Made by a program: the position numbers and the translations under genes
Assembly (NCBI RefSeq): GCF_005405405.1
Contig: NZ_BJDZ01000021.1
Coordinates: 1 to 49,447, forward strand
DNA from: Lactiplantibacillus plajomi
GTDB taxonomy: Bacteria; Bacillota; Bacilli; Lactobacillales; Lactobacillaceae
Length of the DNA: 49,447 nucleotides
Direction: 5' to 3'
In this document: piece after piece, positions 45,160-49,447 of the stretch
How the letters are laid out: the number at the start of each line of letters is the position of its first letter
How positions within the stretch are numbered: the first letter of the stretch is position 1
The notes under the pieces: model-generated
Databases searched by the model: none
The model's input: only the letters and a program-made list of their open reading frames with translations
What the model was told of the DNA's origin: nothing

Positions 45160-46221
45160 TTAGTAACCAACTAACTTATGAGTTGGTGCGTACCACTTGT
45201 CGGTAACCTTTAATAATTTAGTTTTTTCAGTCTTCTTAGGGAACATGGAAGTCTTCTTAGACCCTGGTTTTGAGAAGATTTGTTCGTTGTCGGCGAATTC
45301 TTGAGAAGTAAATTCTTTAGCAATCTTGGTTTGGTCATCCTTGCTCAACGTCTTAGTGTTGAAGACCCAAGGACCTTGTTGAACCGGCATCATGGCGATG
45401 TTAACTACTGACTTACCCTTCAAGCTGTTGAACGGTGCTTCGGCGTCATCTTTAACGGTAAAGGTTGAGCCAACCTTGTCCCATGACCCCTTAGTTGCTT
45501 TCAGGTAAGGCATTAAGTCGGCGTCATCAAAGGCAGCCACGTCCGCGTCACCCTTGATCAAGTTAACGGCTGAACCTTGATGGGAGCCACCGTAAAGGAC
45601 TTTGCTGAAGAATTGACCACTTTGCGTTAACTTATCCTTGTCACCATCTTTAATACTGAATTCACGGGTGATTTCAGCGGTTGGCACTAAGAAACCGGAA
45701 GTTGAACTGTTTGAAACGTAAGACATCTTCTTACCCTTGACGTTCTTGATGCTATATTTACCATTTTCTTGATACTTATCAGCATCTTTTTGTTGTACCA
45801 TTAAGTAAGAGTTGTAAGTGGCTTTCTTAAGGGTTCCTTCACCATCAGATTGAGCGGCAAACGGTACAACGTCCTTGCTCAGCTTATGAGCTTGGATATA
45901 ACCGTTGGCACCCATGTAGGCCAGTTGCGCCTTGCCGGAAGCAATTGCTTGGATGGCCACGTTATAATCGGTAGTTGTTTGTAACTTAACCGTTTTACCA
46001 GTGGCTTTTTCGATAGATTTCTTTAAAGCATCGCGGGAAGTTGCGAAGCTCTTAGCGGATTCGTTCGGGTAGAACACGACGGTGATGGCTTTGCCATCCT
46101 TACCGGCGCTGCTACCTTTACTGCTAGAGTTAGTGCTGGTACCGCTGGCACAGCCGGCGAGACCTAACCCTAATACTGAAACAAATGAAAGACCTAAGAG
46201 AGACTTACTGAGCTTTGACAT
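45160..46221 (-). CDS. phnD: Phosphonate ABC transporter substrate-binding lipoprotein
   Basis: The surface receptor of the importer. The 353-residue precursor has a signal peptide with lipobox GLAGC (C24), then a Ser/Gly/Lys linker and the PhnD fold with FYPNESAKSFATSR and YMGANGYIQAH. Ligand specificity is not readable: phosphite and phosphonates both use this fold, and the downstream phnX-phnW favour 2-aminoethylphosphonate. ATG with GGAGG 12 bases upstream, next to a small hairpin. First gene of the operon. Confidence 0.94.
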   Translation of the reverse strand: MSKLSKSLLGLSFVSVLGLGLAGCASGTSTNSSSKGSSAGKDGKAITVVFYPNESAKSFATSRDALKKSIEKATGKTVKLQTTTDYNVAIQAIASGKAQLAYMGANGYIQAHKLSKDVVPFAAQSDGEGTLKKATYNSYLMVQQKDADKYQENGKYSIKNVKGKKMSYVSNSSTSGFLVPTAEITREFSIKDGDKDKLTQSGQFFSKVLYGGSHQGSAVNLIKGDADVAAFDDADLMPYLKATKGSWDKVGSTFTVKDDAEAPFNSLKGKSVVNIAMMPVQQGPWVFNTKTLSKDDQTKIAKEFTSQEFADNEQIFSKPGSKKTSMFPKKTEKTKLLKVTDKWYAPTHKLVGY

Positions 46222-46237
46222 AATTTTTCATTACCTC

Positions 46238-46256
46238 CAAGTAATTTAGTTACTTG
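46238..46256 (-). promoter_or_regulatory. Hairpin touching the phnD Shine-Dalgarno sequence
   Basis: CAAGTAA and TTACTTG (7 bp, 5-base loop) form a hairpin in the phnD leader. Its last base belongs to the GGAGG of phnD, so folding could affect translation. Confidence 0.5.
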
Positions 46257-46259
46257 TGT

Positions 46260-46324
46260 AGCATAACAAGGGAATGTAAATGTGCTAAAAAGGATTAGTG
46301 AAGTCTATGTATAAGTTATGTAAA
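46260..46324 (-). promoter_or_regulatory. phn promoter with putative PhoP box array
   Basis: Read on the minus strand, TTTACA (46324), TATACA (46313), TTCACT (46302), TTTTTA (46291) and TTTACA (46280) begin exactly 11 bp apart, the layout of Gram-positive PhoP boxes (TTAACA-like direct repeats). They end close to a -10 TATGCT with an upstream TG (46265-46260). Confidence 0.7.
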
Positions 46325-46426
46325 TCTAGTTTACGAATCAGATGGCGTGATTAAATTGGTAAGGGCTTTAACGGCCACTTTTCATGAGTTTTCGGTGGTT
46401 ATCCGCCTGGATTGGTCGGTTGCCGC

Positions 46427-46462
46427 TTGAAAGCTTTCAAAGTCGCTAAATTATGATAAGAT
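46427..46462 (+). promoter_or_regulatory. tsaB promoter with 14-bp palindrome
   Basis: TTGAAAGCTTTCAA (46427-46440) is a perfect palindrome ending 13 bp before an extended -10 TGA-TAAGAT (46454-46462). It could hold the -35 or an operator. Confidence 0.5.
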
Positions 46463-46499
46463 ATGTGAAGTAATTCAAAATGAGGAGTCTGTAAAAATT

Positions 46500-47225
46500 A
46501 TGAAGTTGTTGGCTATCGATACTTCCAACCGTCCGTTGAGTGTCGCCGTTTTAGAAGATACTAAAATTTTGGCCACGACGACAACCAACGTCGGTCGTAA
46601 CCATAGTAGTACCTTGTTACCAATTATTGAGCAGTCACTGGCACAGGCGGGGATTGCACCGGAAGCGTTGGACCGCATCGTGGTTGCCGCGGGTCCGGGA
46701 TCGTATACCGGGTTACGCATCGGGGTGACGACGGCCAAAACGTTGGCGTTTACGCTGGATAAAGCGTTGGTCGGTGTTTCTAGTTTGGCCGCGTTAGCCG
46801 CCAACGTCTTAACGGAAGGCCAGTTGGTGGCACCGTTATTTGATGCCCGCCGTGAAAACGTCTTTACCGGGCTATATCGGATTGAGAATCAACGGCCGGT
46901 CAACGTCGTTGCGGATCAGCACGTTAGTTTGACCGATTGGCACCAAGTACTAGCAGCTTACCAGGAACCCATCGTGTTTATCGGAGCCGATGTGGCGACT
47001 TATGAAGAAAAGTTGAAAGCTAGCTTTGGTAAACGGTTCGTCCGGGCCGCTCCCCAGCTAGACTTACCACGGGCTGAAGCCATCGGGTTGCTCGGTCAAA
47101 CAATGGCGCCGGTAGCGCAAATTCACGCGTTCGTACCAAATTACTTACGGTTGACGCAAGCCGAACGGGATTGGCAAGCTAAACACCCAGAAGAGGATCA
47201 TGCACCCTATGTTGAAAAGATTTAA
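46500..47225 (+). CDS. tsaB: tRNA threonylcarbamoyladenosine biosynthesis protein TsaB
   Basis: TsaB is the partner of TsaD in making t6A37 of ANN-decoding tRNAs. The 241-residue ASKHA-fold protein has LAIDTSNRPLSVAV, GRNHSSTLLP and GPGSYTGLRIGVT. ATG with GAGGAGTC. First gene of the tsaB-rimI-rimI-like-tsaD unit. Confidence 0.96.
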   Translation: MKLLAIDTSNRPLSVAVLEDTKILATTTTNVGRNHSSTLLPIIEQSLAQAGIAPEALDRIVVAAGPGSYTGLRIGVTTAKTLAFTLDKALVGVSSLAALAANVLTEGQLVAPLFDARRENVFTGLYRIENQRPVNVVADQHVSLTDWHQVLAAYQEPIVFIGADVATYEEKLKASFGKRFVRAAPQLDLPRAEAIGLLGQTMAPVAQIHAFVPNYLRLTQAERDWQAKHPEEDHAPYVEKI

Positions 47226-47784
47226 GCAGTACTTTCAGAAAATAACAACGAATCACGATCAACACCGTAAGAAGGTGCTGACGATCGATGACCACTTGGT
47301 CGAGGTCGAAAATACACGCTATTTCTTATCGCAGGCGTTGATTACGGACGTGCCGGAGATGTTGGCGATTGAACGCGCGGTTTACGCCGGCCAGACGCCC
47401 TGGGATCAAAATGCGTTTAAGACGGAGCTGCGCCGTCAAAGTGGGCGGTTCTACATTGTGATGCGCCACGAAGACCAATTAGTTGGCTTTTGCGGCTGTG
47501 CATTCGATGACCGTCGCCGTGACGCCCACATTACTAATATTGCGGTTCATCCCGATTCACAAAACCGTGGACTGGGTCGTTTTATGATGCAAACGATGAT
47601 TGACCGGGCTAAGCGGTTGCGGTATCAGACCGTGACGTTGGAAGTCCGGTACAGTAACGTGACCGCGCAGCAATTGTACCGTGATATTGGCTTTGAGAAG
47701 ACCGGAATTAAAAAGCGGTACTACTTTGGTGACCATGAAGACGCCATTGATATGACGTACCGGATAAGTGAAAATGGCGACTGA
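47209..47784 (+). CDS. rimI: Ribosomal protein S18-alanine N-acetyltransferase (RimI)
   Basis: A GNAT enzyme with the acetyl-CoA loop SQNRGLGRFMM (written here QNRGLGRFM) and the VTLEVRYSNVTAQQLYRDIGF core. At 191 residues it is about 40 longer than usual because of a basic N-terminal extension. The ATG at 47209 has AAGAGGA 11 bases upstream; the ATG at 47200 is also possible. It overlaps tsaB and the next gene, typical of this operon. Confidence 0.88.
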   Translation: MLKRFKQYFQKITTNHDQHRKKVLTIDDHLVEVENTRYFLSQALITDVPEMLAIERAVYAGQTPWDQNAFKTELRRQSGRFYIVMRHEDQLVGFCGCAFDDRRRDAHITNIAVHPDSQNRGLGRFMMQTMIDRAKRLRYQTVTLEVRYSNVTAQQLYRDIGFEKTGIKKRYYFGDHEDAIDMTYRISENGD

Positions 47785-48235
47785 GCCTCGAATAGTTTCC
47801 GGTGCGGTCTTTTCTGCTGAAGAATTAGGTAAGCTTTGTTACCAACTTGCCACTGTCGCTTACCCGAACGGTGCGCCTTGGCGACAGGCGACCTTTATTG
47901 CAGACGTTGATATGCCGCAAGCGCACTACGATGTGATCTTGGTACGTGAACGACCGGTCGGCTTTATCAGTCACACGGTGGTGCTAGATGAAGCGGAGGT
48001 TACTAACGTTGCGGTTCACCCGGATTTTCAGCACCAGGGCCTAGCAGGCCGACTGCTCAACGGCTGTTTTGAACAGTTGTCACCGGGCGACCAGCTCTTT
48101 TTAGAGGTTCGGTCGAGCAACGTTGCTGCTCAGCACTTATATTTAAAATGCGGGTTTGAACGTATCGCGACCCGCAAAAATTATTATCATAGTCCGCTTG
48201 AAGACGCACTAATTATGCGCAAAATTATTAATTAA
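47774..48235 (+). CDS. Second RimI-like GNAT acetyltransferase
   Basis: About 153 residues, with the acetyl-CoA loop [11 protein letters not shown] and [19 protein letters not shown], closely matching the preceding gene's motif. It may be a duplicated RimI with a different target. ATG at 47774 with GGATAA upstream; the in-frame GTG at 47768 is an alternative. Its start overlaps rimI by 11 bp and it precedes tsaD by 13 bp. Confidence 0.85.
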   Translation: MATEPRIVSGAVFSAEELGKLCYQLATVAYPNGAPWRQATFIADVDMPQAHYDVILVRERPVGFISHTVVLDEAEVTNVAVHPDFQHQGLAGRLLNGCFEQLSPGDQLFLEVRSSNVAAQHLYLKCGFERIATRKNYYHSPLEDALIMRKIIN

Positions 48236-48248
48236 AGGATGGTCACTG

Positions 48249-49286
48249 GTGGAGAAACAGAATTTGATTTTAGCTTTTGAATCGAGTTGTGATGAAACGA
48301 GTGTCGCGGTCGTTCGTAACGGCGACGAAATCTTGTCGAACGTGATTGCAACTCAGATCAACAGTCACAAACGGTTTGGCGGTGTCGTACCGGAAGTCGC
48401 TAGTCGACACCACATTGAACAAATTACGATTTGCATCGAAGCGGCGCTTAACGAAGCCAACGTGACTTACGATGACTTGGACGCCGTAGCGGTAACGTAC
48501 GGTCCCGGACTGGTTGGCGCGTTATTGGTCGGTGTGAACGCGGCCAAAACGGTGGCGTTTGCGCACCACTTACCGCTAATTCCGGTAAACCACATGGCGG
48601 GGCACATTTACGCGGCACGCTTTGTTAAGCCGTTTGAATTTCCGTTGATGGCGCTACTGGTTTCGGGTGGCCACACCGAATTGGTTTACATGCAGGCGGA
48701 CGGCCAGTTCGAAATTATTGGTGAAACGCGTGATGACGCGGCCGGTGAAGCGTACGATAAAATTGGTCGGGTGCTAGGCGTTCCGTACCCAGCCGGCAAG
48801 GTAATCGATGAAATGGCTCATCAAGGGCAGGATACCTTTAATTTTCCGCGTGCCATGATTGATGAAGATAACTACGATTTTAGTTTTAGCGGGTTAAAGA
48901 GTGCCTTTATTAACACCGTCCACCACGCGGATCAAATTGGGGCGACCCTGGATAAAAATGACCTGGCAGCCAGCTTTCAGGCTAGCGTTGTCGACGTCTT
49001 GGTCAGCAAGACGTTGCGGGTCCTGAAACAGTACCCGGTCAAGCAGTTGGTCCTGGCCGGTGGGGTTGCAGCTAATCAGGGATTACGTGAACGGCTACAG
49101 CTAGAATTACCGAAACACTTTCCGGACGCCGAATTATTGTTAGCACCGCTGAAACTTTGTGGTGATAACGGTGCGATGATCGGTGCCGCCGGCTATATTC
49201 AGTACCAGCACCAGCAATTTGGGGATGCGAGCCTTAACGCGGATCCAAGCCTTGAATTTGATTGGATGCCGAACATGCCCCATTAA
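48249..49286 (+). CDS. tsaD: tRNA N6-adenosine threonylcarbamoyltransferase
   Basis: TsaD transfers threonylcarbamoyl to A37 of tRNA. The 345-residue protein has [14 protein letters not shown], the metal-binding HMAGH (H115, H119), [10 protein letters not shown] and [12 protein letters not shown] start after AAAGGATGG. Full length; followed by a strong bidirectional hairpin terminator. Confidence 0.97.
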   Translation: MEKQNLILAFESSCDETSVAVVRNGDEILSNVIATQINSHKRFGGVVPEVASRHHIEQITICIEAALNEANVTYDDLDAVAVTYGPGLVGALLVGVNAAKTVAFAHHLPLIPVNHMAGHIYAARFVKPFEFPLMALLVSGGHTELVYMQADGQFEIIGETRDDAAGEAYDKIGRVLGVPYPAGKVIDEMAHQGQDTFNFPRAMIDEDNYDFSFSGLKSAFINTVHHADQIGATLDKNDLAASFQASVVDVLVSKTLRVLKQYPVKQLVLAGGVAANQGLRERLQLELPKHFPDAELLLAPLKLCGDNGAMIGAAGYIQYQHQQFGDASLNADPSLEFDWMPNMPH

Positions 49287-49290
49287 ATTA

Positions 49291-49332
49291 AAAAATTCCG
49301 CTTAGAATGTTATTTTCTAAGCGGAATTTTTT
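49291..49332. terminator. Terminator after tsaD
   Basis: A perfect 17-bp stem (49291-49307 with 49315-49331) with A and T runs on both sides, so it can act in both directions. Confidence 0.93.
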
Positions 49333-49348
49333 AGGCTCTATGATATTT

Positions 49349-49447
49349 GAGGCTGTGACATAAGTCTCTAAAAACAAAGCAGGTCTGGAAAAATCTTCGG
49401 ATTTTTCCAGACCTGCTTTTGATATAATAGAAAATAAAAAAAGAGCA
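49349..49447 (+). mobile_element. Probable left end of an insertion sequence, cut by the window edge
   Basis: GGCTGTGACATAA (49351-49363), a perfect 20-bp stem (49376-49395 with 49400-49419, TTCG loop), GCTTTTGAT and then TATAAT (49423-49428). The 13-mer, hairpin and 9-mer order repeats that at 12-97. The -10-like TATAAT and A-rich, RBS-like AAAAGAGCA at the edge suggest a transposase gene starts just outside. Family (IS1182-like) is inference. Confidence 0.55.

Noticed and set aside
46307-46354. 15-codon ORF between phnD and tsaB
   Set aside because: No binding site and it overlaps the PhoP array.
1-49447. CRISPR arrays, tRNA or rRNA genes, prophage genes
   Set aside because: No regularly spaced repeats, cloverleaf T-loops or phage structural genes were seen on reading both strands; short degenerate forms cannot be excluded without tools.

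Overview
The window reads as ordinary chromosome of a low-GC Gram-positive lactic acid bacterium (Lactobacillaceae, probably close to the Lactiplantibacillus/Levilactobacillus group). The evidence is the conserved Firmicutes gene orders, AGGAGG-type ribosome binding sites, many TTG and GTG starts, a C1-family aminopeptidase PepC, class Ib ribonucleotide reductase, an LCP protein, MprF and a tRNA-Cys T-box. Base composition looks near 50 percent GC, which is high for the family. No rRNA, tRNA, prophage or CRISPR was seen.

Layout. 1-4.8 kb: an LCP cell-wall ligase (-), two carrier genes (AEC and EamA families), a phosphoglycerate mutase and a possible 29-residue membrane peptide. 4.8-7.2 kb (-): pepC, rpiA and a small acetyltransferase. 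7.3-20.9 kb (+): the classical block dut, radA, yacL (PIN/TRAM), gltX, T-box, cysS, mrnC, rlmB, yacP/rae1, sigH, rpmG, secE, nusG, a DUF915 hydrolase, rplK, rplA, L10 leader, rplJ, rplL. 21.0-22.5 kb (-): a membrane-anchored DNA/RNA nuclease and an Ala/Ser-rich lipoprotein that look like a pair. 22.8-27.0 kb: mprF, a membrane-bound XRE regulator, and a LOG-family protein (-). 27.1-30.7 kb (-): nrdHEF behind putative NrdR boxes. 30.9-39.5 kb (+): rRNA methyltransferase, tadA, SRP RNA, dnaX, ybaB, recR, yaaL, tmk, darA, holB, yabA, rsmI, acyl-ACP thioesterase. 39.7-40.7 kb: galE. 40.8-46.2 kb (-): a complete 2-aminoethylphosphonate import and breakdown operon, phnD-phnC-phnE-phnE-phnX-phnW. 46.5-49.3 kb (+): tsaB, two rimI-like acetyltransferases, tsaD.

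How it fits together: most of the window is information processing (replication clamp loading, repair, tRNA charging and modification, ribosome stalk and L1/L11 operons). The clearest accessory module is the phn operon: PhnD/C/E/E import a phosphonate, PhnW transaminates 2-aminoethylphosphonate to phosphonoacetaldehyde, and PhnX cleaves the C-P bond. Its promoter carries a run of PhoP-box-like hexamers at exact 11-bp spacing, so phosphate limitation is the likely signal. The other notable observation is that both ends of the window carry a related repeat (shared 13-mer, long perfect hairpin, shared 9-mer) that resembles insertion-sequence ends.

No clearly new multi-gene system was found. The most interesting material is regulatory: the PhoP array, the dyad over the sigH promoter, a leader terminator before nusG, paired L1-type leaders, and several perfect palindromes. 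All functional calls come from reading motifs; no database search was made.
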